From UBA967 sp044375555 (GTDB lineage: Bacteria > Verrucomicrobiota > Verrucomicrobiia > Chthoniobacterales > Terrimicrobiaceae), in contig JBILML010000002.1 of assembly GCA_044375555.1 (NCBI GenBank), forward strand, positions 1 to 64,000: DNA of 64,000 nucleotides, in the 5' to 3' direction. The notes beneath the pieces were generated by a model. It was not told where the DNA came from. It saw only the letters and a program-made list of their open reading frames with translations, and did not search any database. The position numbers were made by a program, and so were the translations under genes. Below, in pieces: positions 17,751 through 27,100 of this stretch (position 1 is its first letter; each line of letters opens with the position of its first letter).

Positions 17751-18673
17751 CCGACCCCCAGCACGAAGCGCATGTAGAAAAACAGAATCGGCGCGGTGAA
17801 AAGAATGCTGTCGATCAGGTCCAGCGTGCCGCCGATGCCCGGCAGCATGGCGCTCGAATCCTTCGTGTGCGCACCCCGTTTCACGATGGATTCCGCCAGG
17901 TCGCCCACGACCGCCGCAAAGCCCAGCAGCAATCCCAGAAACACAATGTCATCGAACCGAAACGCCGAGAGTTTTTCCGGTATGAGTGCATACATCCAGA
18001 AACTGCACAGCAGCGAAGAGAACAGCGCGCCAAAGAAGCCCTCCCAGGTTTTTTTCGGGCTGATGTGCGGGGCGAACGGGCGTTTGCCGAAGAGACTCCC
18101 GAAGACATACGCGCCCATGTCGCTGAATTTCGTCACCGCCACGAGATACAGCACATACCACTGCCCGGTCGTCATTCCGTTCTCCAAGCGAGGTGTGAGG
18201 TAGATGATTTTCGTGATGAAACTAAAAAGCCACGGAATGTAAAAAAGCCCGAAGACCGTGTAGCTCATCGCACGCAGCGGGTCGTTTTCCGCGCCGCGAA
18301 ACATCTGCCGCGCGAAAATCGTCACCAGAAAAAGCACGAGCACGAGCAACTCGAAGTCCCGGCTGTTCTCCGCGCCGCTGGCTCTCGTAATTAAGAATCC
18401 GCCGCACAGAAGCACCGCCGCGCAAATCAACCCCGTGAGCGTGAAAACCCGGATGCCGTCGTGCTCGAGCATGCTGTAGTATTCCCACAGCGCACGCATC
18501 GCCATGAAGCCGACAAGAACAAAAAAACCGATCTCCCAGCCGATGAGAATCGTGGCGAGCAGGAGCAACCAAAGAATGATCGTGCTCGAAAGTCTCAGAA
18601 AAAATGTCAGCCGCCCGGGCGTCATGTGCCGCAGATTGTCGAACTCCTCTCGCCGGTGCAATCCGCAAGGCAT
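17747..18673 (-). CDS. cdsA: Phosphatidate cytidylyltransferase
   Basis: 308 residues from ATG 18673; ATG 18625 (292 residues, MTPGRLTFF) is a good alternative, and the frame is open up to 18748. It makes CDP-diacylglycerol from phosphatidate and CTP. Seven or eight membrane segments, KFSDMGAYVFGSLFGKRPFA and ISPKKTWEGFFG match the family. The C-terminal signature reads KRGAHTKDSS then LPGIGGTLDLIDS, where most enzymes have PGHGG and LDR. First gene of the cdsA-dxr-rseP-ispG-ppi cluster, divergent from mlaE. Confidence 0.9.
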   Translation of the reverse strand: MPCGLHRREEFDNLRHMTPGRLTFFLRLSSTIILWLLLLATILIGWEIGFFVLVGFMAMRALWEYYSMLEHDGIRVFTLTGLICAAVLLCGGFLITRASGAENSRDFELLVLVLFLVTIFARQMFRGAENDPLRAMSYTVFGLFYIPWLFSFITKIIYLTPRLENGMTTGQWYVLYLVAVTKFSDMGAYVFGSLFGKRPFAPHISPKKTWEGFFGALFSSLLCSFWMYALIPEKLSAFRFDDIVFLGLLLGFAAVVGDLAESIVKRGAHTKDSSAMLPGIGGTLDLIDSILFTAPILFFYMRFVLGVG

Positions 18674-18727
18674 GGAAGTGCGTCGCTGGTTGTAAAAATC
18701 CGCCGATCCTGCCAACCATTCCGCCCA

Positions 18728-19504
18728 ATGGTTTGTCAACTTGGCCAAACGACTTTGGGAATCGTGCGCGATACCGGCGATTTCACGCTGTTTTGCGGAC
18801 GCGCCTTTTTGTCGCTATCCAAAACGCGACGCCTTCCGCGCCGCATTCTGCGTGCGGTCTACGAACAGGGTGCGGTGTGTTTGCCCGTCATCGCGATCGT
18901 GGGCGTTTTCACCGGGCTCGTGCTGGGATTGCAGGGCTACCATGTCCTTAGCCGGTTCGGTTCAGAGGGGCTGCTGGGCACGCTGGTTTCGCTTTCCCTC
19001 GTGCGCGAAATGGCGCCGGTGCTGGCGGCCTTGATGCTCGTCGGCCAGGCGGGATCGGCGTTCGCGGCGGAGTTGGGCATTCAGAGAAACACCGAGCAGA
19101 TCGCCGCGCTGGAGACGATGGGTGTGAACAGCCTCGGCTACCTCGTGGCGCCGCGCCTGATCGCCGCTCTCCTGGTTTTTCCGGCGCAGGCGGCGCTTTT
19201 TGTCGTCCTCGGGTTGTGGGGAGGGAGCCTCTCGGGTTCGGTTTTGCTGGGGGTCGATTCGGGGGTTTATTGGTCAGCTGTCGAACGGGCGGTGGAGTTC
19301 CGCGACCTGCGCGAGTGTTTTCTGAAAGCGGCGAGTTTCGGTGTGTTGACCACTTCGATTTGCGCCTACATGGGCTTTCACGCAGATCGCAACACCTCCT
19401 CGGCTGGAGCGCGTGCGGTTAGCGCCTCGACCACCCGCGCGGTGGTGTTTTCGAGCATCACGGTGCTGGTTGCCGATTATGTGATCAGTTCGTTTTTTAT
19501 CTGA
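18728..19504 (+). CDS. mlaE: Mla lipid transport system permease MlaE
   Basis: 258 residues from ATG 18728; upstream frame is open but covers cdsA. MlaE signature parts: AVYEQGAVCLPVIAIVGVFT, LVREMAPVLAALMLVGQAGS, ELGIQRNTEQIAALETMGV. About five or six membrane segments. It forms the inner-membrane channel of the MCE system that moves phospholipids between the membranes. First gene of mlaEFDCA; mlaF starts two bases after its stop. Confidence 0.92.
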   Translation: MVCQLGQTTLGIVRDTGDFTLFCGRAFLSLSKTRRLPRRILRAVYEQGAVCLPVIAIVGVFTGLVLGLQGYHVLSRFGSEGLLGTLVSLSLVREMAPVLAALMLVGQAGSAFAAELGIQRNTEQIAALETMGVNSLGYLVAPRLIAALLVFPAQAALFVVLGLWGGSLSGSVLLGVDSGVYWSAVERAVEFRDLRECFLKAASFGVLTTSICAYMGFHADRNTSSAGARAVSASTTRAVVFSSITVLVADYVISSFFI

Positions 19505-19506
19505 AA

Positions 19507-20295
19507 ATGGAGACCACGGATTTCGCGCTGGAGGTGGAGGGTTTGGAGAAGGGCTTCGACGGAAATGCCGTTCTGAAAGGCGTCGATCTTCGTGTGCCGC
19601 GCGGGAGCATTTTCACCGTTCTCGGACCGAGTGGCACCGGAAAATCCGTCCTCCTCAAGTGCATCGGAAACATCCTCGCGCCCGACTCGGGGCGGATTGT
19701 CTTCGAGGGCCGCCCCCTCCGCGATCCGGAGGCGAGGGAGGATTTCCGGAAACGGTGCAGCTTTCTTTTTCAGGGCAATGCGCTGTTTGACTCGCTCACC
19801 GCGCTGGAAAATGTCGCCCTCCCGCTCGAGCAAACGACCTCGCTCGGCAAAGTAGAAATTTTCAAGCGCAGCCTCAAGGCCCTCCAGCAACTGGAGATGA
19901 AAGATTTCGCGGATCGCTACCCTGGGCGCCTCTCCGGCGGGATGCAAAAGCGTCTTGCCCTCGCCCGCGCGATCGTTACACAACCCGAGATCGTGCTTTT
20001 CGACGAACCCACCGCGGGTCTCGACCCGCTCCGCCGAAATGCCGTTTTTTCCATGATCGCCAAATACCAACGCCGCTTCCGCTTCACGGCCCTCGTCGTC
20101 ACGCATGATGTGCCGGAGGCTCTTGCGGTCAGCGATCACGTTGCCCTTCTCAACCAGGGCCGCATTGCCTTTGAGGGCACGCCTGCCGCGTTCGCCGCAT
20201 CCAGCGAGTCCGGGATCGCGCTTTTTCGCGACAGCGTGGAGGCCCTTCGCCAATCCCTCGCTGCCATCCGCAGCGAACAACCAGCCATTTCATGA
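19507..20295 (+). CDS. mlaF: Mla lipid transport system ATPase MlaF
   Basis: 262 residues. ABC ATPase with Walker A GPSGTGKSVLLK, Q-loop FLFQGNALFDSLT, signature LSGGMQKRLALARAI, Walker B IVLFDEPTAGLDP and H-loop VVTHD. LSGGMQKR and the FQ-x-ALFDS motif are typical of MlaF/TtgA-type ATPases. It powers MlaE. The last four bases overlap the mlaD start. Confidence 0.93.
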   Translation: METTDFALEVEGLEKGFDGNAVLKGVDLRVPRGSIFTVLGPSGTGKSVLLKCIGNILAPDSGRIVFEGRPLRDPEAREDFRKRCSFLFQGNALFDSLTALENVALPLEQTTSLGKVEIFKRSLKALQQLEMKDFADRYPGRLSGGMQKRLALARAIVTQPEIVLFDEPTAGLDPLRRNAVFSMIAKYQRRFRFTALVVTHDVPEALAVSDHVALLNQGRIAFEGTPAAFAASSESGIALFRDSVEALRQSLAAIRSEQPAIS

Positions 20296-20774
20296 AAAAA
20301 CACAAAATCGAGTTTTTGGTCGGTCTCTTCGCCCTGCTCTCCCTTGCCGCGCTGGCCTGGCTCACGCTCCAAGCCGGCGCGGGCTCGATGCCGGCCGGTG
20401 AGACCTATGTCATCGAATCCCGCTTCACCAACGCGGGCGGGCTCCATTCCGGCAGCAGCGTGCTCCTGTCCGGCGTCACCGTGGGCCGCGTGGAGGATGT
20501 GCGCATGGAGCCGTCGGACTACAGCGCGATTGTCACCTTGCGCATCCTTTCCGCTCTGCGCCTCCCGAGCGATTCGATGGCCTCGATCAAAACCTCGGGC
20601 CTCATCGGCGACAAATTTGTTTCCCTCTCGCCCGGCGCGGAGGAGTCGTTCCTGGAACCTGGCGCACGGATCACGATGACCGAATCCGCTGTGGACCTGG
20701 AATCCCTCATTGGAAAAATGGCTTTTGGAGCGGTTGACAAAGCCGAGGAAACGAAAGATCAAAAAGCTGAATAA
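20292..20774 (+). CDS. mlaD: MCE-domain lipid-binding protein MlaD
   Basis: 160 residues. An N-terminal membrane anchor (EFLVGLFALLSLAALAWLTL) is followed by one MCE domain (YVIESRFTNAGGLHSGSSVL, then GVTVGRVEDVRM, and KTSGLIGDKFVSLSPG). Length fits single-MCE MlaD, which forms a hexameric ring on MlaFE and passes lipid to or from MlaC. The tail ends in a charged stretch. ATGA overlap with mlaF. Confidence 0.93.
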   Translation: MKKHKIEFLVGLFALLSLAALAWLTLQAGAGSMPAGETYVIESRFTNAGGLHSGSSVLLSGVTVGRVEDVRMEPSDYSAIVTLRILSALRLPSDSMASIKTSGLIGDKFVSLSPGAEESFLEPGARITMTESAVDLESLIGKMAFGAVDKAEETKDQKAE

Positions 20775-20780
20775 TCGACC

Positions 20781-21368
20781 GTGAAAACAAACACCCTTCT
20801 ACTTTCCCTGATCCTCTCGTTGTCTTGCGGGAATGCCTTCGCCTCGACCACCGAGGCGGAGAATTTTCTCAAAAAATCCGTTGGTGAGGTCGTGGAGGCC
20901 GCTAAAAATGCCCCTGACGCCCCGGCGCTCGCCTCCGCCGTTCGCCCGATTCTTCTCAAAACCATCAGCTTTGACGCCATGACCCGCCGCGCCGTGGGCC
21001 CGGGGTGGCGGCAGTTCACTGACGCCGAGCAAAAGGACGCCATCGGCTTTTTTACCACGCTGATCATTCGCACCTATTCCGCCAAGTTCACCCCGGGCGA
21101 ACTCCCTGATGTCGTCTACAAAGCCGCCACCGAGACCGCGCCCGGTCGCGTCGAAGTCGCCACCACCACACTTTATAAAGGCAGCCGCTACGAAGTCATC
21201 TATCGACTCGAGCAGCCCGATGGCAAGGGCTGGCGCGTCACCGACGTGGTGATCGAAGGCGTTAGCATGATCGCAAATTACCGAGGCCAACTCGACGCGC
21301 AGTTCAAATCCGGCGGCGCGGGAGCGGTGCTTGGCTCACTCCAAAAATCCATCAATTCCTCAAAATGA
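20781..21368 (+). CDS. mlaC: Periplasmic phospholipid shuttle MlaC
   Basis: 195 residues from GTG 20781, six bases after mlaD. Signal peptide (LLLSLILSLSCGNAFA), then the MlaC/Ttg2D fold: ISFDAMTRRAVGPGWRQFTD, later YRLEQPDGKGWRVTDVVIEG and VSMIANYRGQL. It carries phospholipid across the periplasm between MlaD and MlaA. ATGA overlap with mlaA. Confidence 0.92.
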   Translation: MKTNTLLLSLILSLSCGNAFASTTEAENFLKKSVGEVVEAAKNAPDAPALASAVRPILLKTISFDAMTRRAVGPGWRQFTDAEQKDAIGFFTTLIIRTYSAKFTPGELPDVVYKAATETAPGRVEVATTTLYKGSRYEVIYRLEQPDGKGWRVTDVVIEGVSMIANYRGQLDAQFKSGGAGAVLGSLQKSINSSK

Positions 21369-22462
21369 CACGCCCCCAAACTTCTCGCTCAGTTGTCATG
21401 CTTTTCCTTGGTGTGATCGTGAGCGTTCTCGCTCCCGAGGCCTTCGCCGAGTCGAGCCGGATTTACAGCTACACCACCCAGGGCGCGGTGCCAGTGGACC
21501 TAAATAAAGGCCGCCTCCCGAAAAATTCCTACGAGACCTACTACCTCGAGAGCGCCATCCCCCAGCCCTCTGGACCTGCTGCCACACCGAAGCCCGAGGC
21601 GACACCGAAGCCCAAAGCAACGCCGAAGCCTAAAGCTACGCCGAAACCCAAACCTGAGCCGACCCCTCAGGCGATCCCAAATCTCAAGCCCCAGCCAACT
21701 CCCAAAGCGACCCCAACGCCCAAGTCCGCCGCGGTTACGGTCACCAAAAAATCTTCGCCCGCACCGGTTGCCAAGCCTCCCAAATCCTCGCCGAAACCCG
21801 CTGCTCCTCCCGTGGATGACTTGGATGAATATGGCGACACCGTGAAGATCGCGGACCCTATCGAGCCCGCGAACCGCGGAATGTTTTGGCTCAACCACCA
21901 ACTCTACACCTACATCGCTCGGCCGATTTCGAAGGTCTACCGCACCATCCTGCCGAAGCCCGTCCGCACGGCCGTTCACAATGTCTACGACAACGCGGAG
22001 TATCCTGTCCGCGTGGTGAATCACTTGCTCCAAGGAAAACCCGGGCGCGCGGATCTCGAAACCCGCAAATTCCTTCTCAATTCCACCGCGGGCGTGGGCG
22101 GCATTTTCAAGCCCTCCGATCGTTTCCCCTCGCTCGCCGAGGTTCCCGACGCAGACACCGGCCAAACTTTTGCCAAGTGGGGCATCGGCCATGGAGCCTA
22201 TGTCGTCCTTCCCGTGATCGGCCCGCGCAGTGTGCGCGACACCGTGGGCCTGGCCGGCGATGTCGCCCTAAACCCCCTCACATGGGTGCCGATCGGTGGA
22301 GTGGCCCAAGCCATCTCGATCCCGCTTTCCACGCCCAACACCGTTCGCAATGTGGACAGCCGGCTCAACGCCTACGATGCCGCCACCGAGAGCGCTGTTG
22401 ATCCCTACCTCTCCCTTCGAGGCTCCTACATCCAGTATCGCGAAAAAGCCGCCTCCAAGTAG
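21365..22462 (+). CDS. mlaA: MlaA-family outer-membrane lipid protein with Pro-rich N-terminal extension
   Basis: 365 residues, longer than the usual 230-280. A signal-peptide-like start (VVMLFLGVIVSVLAPEAFA) is followed by about 70 residues of Pro/Lys/Thr repeats (TPKPEATPKPKATPKPK, residues about 75-150), then the MlaA domain (DPIEPANRGMFWLNHQLYTY, LLQGKPGRADLETRKFLLNS, GHGAYVVLPVIGPRSVRDTVG). No Cys lies at the cleavage site, so it does not look like the lipoprotein known in E. coli. Last gene of the mlaEFDCA operon; E. coli keeps mlaA elsewhere. Confidence 0.9.
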   Translation: MTRPQTSRSVVMLFLGVIVSVLAPEAFAESSRIYSYTTQGAVPVDLNKGRLPKNSYETYYLESAIPQPSGPAATPKPEATPKPKATPKPKATPKPKPEPTPQAIPNLKPQPTPKATPTPKSAAVTVTKKSSPAPVAKPPKSSPKPAAPPVDDLDEYGDTVKIADPIEPANRGMFWLNHQLYTYIARPISKVYRTILPKPVRTAVHNVYDNAEYPVRVVNHLLQGKPGRADLETRKFLLNSTAGVGGIFKPSDRFPSLAEVPDADTGQTFAKWGIGHGAYVVLPVIGPRSVRDTVGLAGDVALNPLTWVPIGGVAQAISIPLSTPNTVRNVDSRLNAYDAATESAVDPYLSLRGSYIQYREKAASK

Positions 22463-22543
22463 GTCCTCACCCCTGGCCCGCGGGCGTTGCCATCCCCCCG
22501 CAGTTTGCTAGAGTCCCGTCCCCGCAACCCACTTTTCCATTTC

Positions 22544-24190
22544 ATGAAAACCCTCGTCATCGGCCATCGCAACCCGGACATGGACTCGATCGTTTCCGCG
22601 ATTGGCTATGCGGAATTCAAGCGCGCCACCGGAATGGAAAATGCCATCGCCGCCCGCTGTGGAAACACAAACGCCCGCATCGATTTTGCCCTCCGGAAGT
22701 TCGGGGTCGAGGCGCCGATGTTTGTGCCGGATGTCTACCCCCGCGTGGAGGATGTCATGCAGCGCAATGTCGTGAGCATCCACCGCGACGCGCCGATTTA
22801 CCAAGCCATGACGCGCTTCGGCGAAGCCAAATTCCGAGGCCTGCCTGTGGTGGACGACTCCCGTTCCTGTGTCGGTCTACTCTCCGCGTTCAAGCTGGGA
22901 AAATATCTTTTTCCCCCTCTCGAAAACCTCTCCTCCTGCCGCATCGTCGAGGCTTCTGTCTCGCACATTCGCGATGCGATCCGGGGCATGGTGGTCACCG
23001 GAAAAGAAGACCCCGAGGTCAAGCCCCGCATGCTCGTTGTCGCGGCCATGCTCACCGCCTCCTTCGCGAAGCGCCTCGAGCAACTCGACATTCCTGCCAC
23101 CGTTCTCATCGTCGGCGATCGCTGGAATATCCTGGAGATGTCGATTCTTTCAGGCGTCCCGGTCATCATTATCACCAACAATTTTTCGCCCCCGGACCGA
23201 ATCCTCGCCCTCGCTCAGGAACACGGCACCACGCTGCTCTCCTCGCCGCACGACACGGCTACGACGGTCATGCTATCTCGCGCCGCTGTCACCGCCGGGC
23301 AGATGTTGACGCCTGACTTCACTCGCCTTCGCGGGGAGGACACCCTCTCGCAGACACGGCTCGATCTCGCGTTGCACTCGCAGTTTGCTTTTCCCGTGCT
23401 CAGTGCCCAGGGGCGCTTGCAGGGCATTATCTCCAAGAGCGATCTCCTGCGGCCCGTTCCGCGCCAACTCATCCTCGTCGATCACAACGAAATCACCCAA
23501 GCCGTCGCCGGCGCGGATGAGGTGCAGATCATCGAAATCCTGGACCACCACCGCATCGGCGTCGCCCCAACGCACCAACCGATTCTTTTCATGAACCGCC
23601 CGGTCGGCTCCACGAGCACGATCGTCGCCGATTGTTTCCGCCAAGCCGGCATCCCCGTGCCAAAGCCAATCGCCGGCCTGCTCATGTGCGGTCTGATTTC
23701 GGACACGCTGAACCTCACCTCTCCCACCACCACGCGCGTGGACCGCGAGATTATGGCTGAACTTTCCGAGATTAGCGGAGTAAACCCCTCGGATCTCGCT
23801 TCGGAAATCTTCAGCGTCGGCTCACCGCTCATGACGCTCCAAGCGAAGGAAGTCATCACCGCCGACTGCAAGGAATACGATGAGCACGGCGTGAAATTCA
23901 GTGTCTCCCAGATTGAAGAAATCAGCTTCGCATCATTCCAGCAGCAGAGGGAAACGCTCGTCGAAGAACTCGAAAAATACCGCGCTTCGCATGGGTATCT
24001 TTTCTCCGCACTCCTCATCACCGATGTGAATACGCAGAACTCGATTCTCATCGTCCGTGGATCGGAGAGTTTCACGCGCCTCATCGATTTTCCCGAGGAT
24101 GGAAGCCACGCGTGGAAACTCGACGGCGTCGTCTCGCGGAAAAAACAACTTCTCCCTTATCTCACCGCCATCCTGGCCCGTATGGCCTGA
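22544..24190 (+). CDS. Family II manganese-dependent inorganic pyrophosphatase with CBS-DRTGG-CBS insert
   Basis: 548 residues from ATG 22544. DHH-type active site: GHRNPDMDS near the start, LVDHNE and LDHHRIG in the middle, then LISDTLNL, with a C-terminal DHHA2 domain (VVSRKKQLLP). Between the first and second parts lie CBS1 (VEDVMQRNVVSIHRDAPI), a DRTGG-like domain (LIVGDRWNILEMSILSGVPV) and CBS2 (to about 315). CBS-type family II enzymes hydrolyse pyrophosphate and are regulated by adenine nucleotides, and with DRTGG also by diadenosine polyphosphates. All expected metal ligands are visible. Confidence 0.93.
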   Translation: MKTLVIGHRNPDMDSIVSAIGYAEFKRATGMENAIAARCGNTNARIDFALRKFGVEAPMFVPDVYPRVEDVMQRNVVSIHRDAPIYQAMTRFGEAKFRGLPVVDDSRSCVGLLSAFKLGKYLFPPLENLSSCRIVEASVSHIRDAIRGMVVTGKEDPEVKPRMLVVAAMLTASFAKRLEQLDIPATVLIVGDRWNILEMSILSGVPVIIITNNFSPPDRILALAQEHGTTLLSSPHDTATTVMLSRAAVTAGQMLTPDFTRLRGEDTLSQTRLDLALHSQFAFPVLSAQGRLQGIISKSDLLRPVPRQLILVDHNEITQAVAGADEVQIIEILDHHRIGVAPTHQPILFMNRPVGSTSTIVADCFRQAGIPVPKPIAGLLMCGLISDTLNLTSPTTTRVDREIMAELSEISGVNPSDLASEIFSVGSPLMTLQAKEVITADCKEYDEHGVKFSVSQIEEISFASFQQQRETLVEELEKYRASHGYLFSALLITDVNTQNSILIVRGSESFTRLIDFPEDGSHAWKLDGVVSRKKQLLPYLTAILARMA

Positions 24191-24196
24191 TTTTTA

Positions 24197-27100
24197 TCAG
24201 GAATTCCGCACCCGGATTTGGGAGCGCAGGATCAAGTAGAGAACGAAAAAGAGGAAGAGGGTCGAGGCGATCAGGACGAGGGTATTGAACCAAAGAATCC
24301 CGGCACGAAGACCGAGGTATTCCTTCATCGGGCCGAAGAAGACATTCAGGTGTCGATCCTCGCGGTAGTCGCTTTGCTCCATCTCGGCTTTGGACACGAG
24401 GTCGGTGACTTTTTGGTTCACATAGAGCTGCTCGGCACTCACGCCGCTGCCGAAGTTGTCGAATTTCGAGGGGTCGAACCGCGCGCCGGCGATGACGTCA
24501 TCAATTCGCCGGAAGGCCTTGTTGATGACGTCAGGCCGGGAGGCTTCGAGCCCGGAAAGAACAGCGAGGGCTTCTTTCAAATCATCCAGGCGATCCGCTT
24601 GATCGGGGGTGAGTTTTTTGGCGCGGATGATTTCGTTGATGAGAGATTGGATTTTTTCTTGGCGGATGGTGAGGGGGTTGAGCTTCGCTTGGGCATAGAC
24701 CAGTGCCTCGTAAGACCAACGCGTGGGCATTATTTCGCAAATGAGCGGCACCTGCAGGTCGCTGCGCGGCGGCATCGAGCTTTCCGGATGGCGGATGGCC
24801 CACTGCTGGATGACATGGATGAAATCCAAGTTGCGATTCATCTCTTCGTATTTGATCAGTGCACCGCTGAGAATGATCTGCGGAATCAACACGACGGGAA
24901 TAATGAGGATGCCGGTTTTGCTTTGGGCGACGAGCGCGGAAATGACGAGCCCGATCGCGGCCCCGTTCGCCGCTGTGAGGAACATCGCCGTGAAGACAAT
25001 CCAGAATCCATCGCGCAGGGAGAGCAGGGCGTTTCCAATGAGCGCAAAGAGCGCGCATTGGATGATCGCGAAGAAGGCCAGCGACAGAACCTTCGCAGTG
25101 ACATAGAAGCCGAGGTTCACATTCAAATTCCGCTCGCGCATGAGCACCGCGCGGTCGTGAATGATGTCGTCCACACTATTGGTGAGGCCGAGGAACATGG
25201 CCACGACGAGCGCGAGGAAGAGGTAGGTGGGAATGTGAAACGCGGAGGCGAAATCGTAAACCGCGCTCTCGGAATATCGCAGGACCATGCCGGTGAGCAG
25301 CGCCAGGAGCGGGGCCTCGAGGACTGTGGTGAGGAGGTTGGCGCGGTTGCGGAGTTTGCTCAGAAAAGCGCGCCGGAGGAGAACGCCGAATTGGCGGAAT
25401 TGCTCGCCCATTCGGAGGCGCTCGCCTTTGCGGGATTCGGGCAGGGGTTCCTGGGGTTGAGGCGCCGCCTCACGAGGTGTGGCGGGTTGGCGGACTTCCT
25501 TGAGCAAGCGGTAGGCCTCGTATTTATCGCGCCAGTAATCTGGCGAGAAGCGCCTCGCGGGGATGAGCTGTCCTCGGTTGTTTTCCTCCAAAATAATGTC
25601 GCCGCCGAGATCGCGCAGCGGTGTCTCAAGCACATCAAAAATGAACTCCGGCCGGGTCGTGCCGCAGACCTCGCACCCGCCGGGGGAGGATTTGCCGGCC
25701 TGCCGGTTTTCTTCCGCCGCGAAATATTGGAGGGTTTCCAGCGGAGTGCCGAAAAAGACGAGCTTCCCGCCTCGGTCGAGCACGATCGCTTTGTGGAACA
25801 TCTGGAAAATCCGTGAGGTCGGCTGGTGGATCGTTACGAGCACGATCTTGTTGTGCGACATGTCCCGGATGATCTCCATGATGTGCTCGGAGTCCTTCGA
25901 GCTGAGGCCGCTGGTCGGCTCGTCAAAAAGGTAAATGTCGGCCGAGCTGACCATATCGAGGCCGATGTTCAGCCGCTTGCGCTCGCCGCCGCTCAGGATT
26001 TTCTGGGCGGTTGAGCCGACGACAGAACTCCGGCGCTCATTCAGCCCAAGCTCGGCGAGTTTTCCATCAATGCGGCGGATGCGCTCGCGCCGACCCAGAT
26101 GCGGAGCGCGGATGGCGGCGGCGAAGTTGAGATTTTCCTCGATCGTCAGGTGCTCATCGAACGCATCGTATTGAGGGATGTAGGTGACATATTTTCTGAG
26201 CGATTCGTGGTTGGGGTAAAGAGAGAGGTCATTGAAAAGAACCTCGCCGCGGATCGGTTGGAATTGACCGGAGAGGGCCCGCAGGAGCGTGCTTTTGCCG
26301 CAACCGCTGGCTCCCATCACGCAAACCATCTCGCCGCGCTGGACCGTGAACGACACGCCATCCATCGCCACCGTGCCGCTGGCGAATTTGCACTCGAGGT
26401 CATGCGCCTCGAGGCTTCGCACCAGATTTTTTTCCTCCTCGATCAGCCGCTCGGAAAAGTCGCAGCGCAAAATTTGGCCCGCATCCACGCGGATCGTATC
26501 GCCATCCGCGAGCGAAGCGGAATTCCTCACCGGGTTGCCGCGCACGAGGATCGGCCGGTCGGTGCGCAAGACTTCGACCGAGCCTTCTTTGCGGTCGTAG
26601 TCGCATTTGATTTTGAGAAGCACATCGCCGCCGGGTCCCGGGGATAAAAGAATGTCGTCCTCCTCGAGCAGGCTGGGATTGTTCGAGACGAGGTATTCGC
26701 TTTTCGACGCCTTGAGCGCGAAGCGACCGCCGTAGGACCGCGCCCGGAGGCGCAGGTGGTCGAGGTCGAGTTCGCTGTCGTCGTGAAAGACGATTTTGTC
26801 CTCCAGCGTGGCGGTGACTTCACGCCCCTCGGAGAGCCGCACGCCGCGAAGGACCGCATCGACATCGCGAAGGGCCTTCACTCGCACGCGGAGCCCGAAA
26901 GCCACTTGCAGGCAGGAATCCCTAGTGCGGTCCTTGCCGAGAGTGACCTCATCGTCCTCGTTCACTGCGACGAAAATCTCGGGCAGGGTCACATTTTTCT
27001 TCGCGTTAAAATAAAAAACCAAGTCGGCGTAGCTGAGCACGACATCATCGGCCAGGACGCGCTGGCCGGTATAAAGACGGGCGAAACTCCCCGGCTCCAG

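Noticed and set aside
15636..17777. 713-residue plus-strand open frame opposite rseP and dxr
   Set aside because: Covers two well-supported minus-strand genes; Arg/His-rich shadow.
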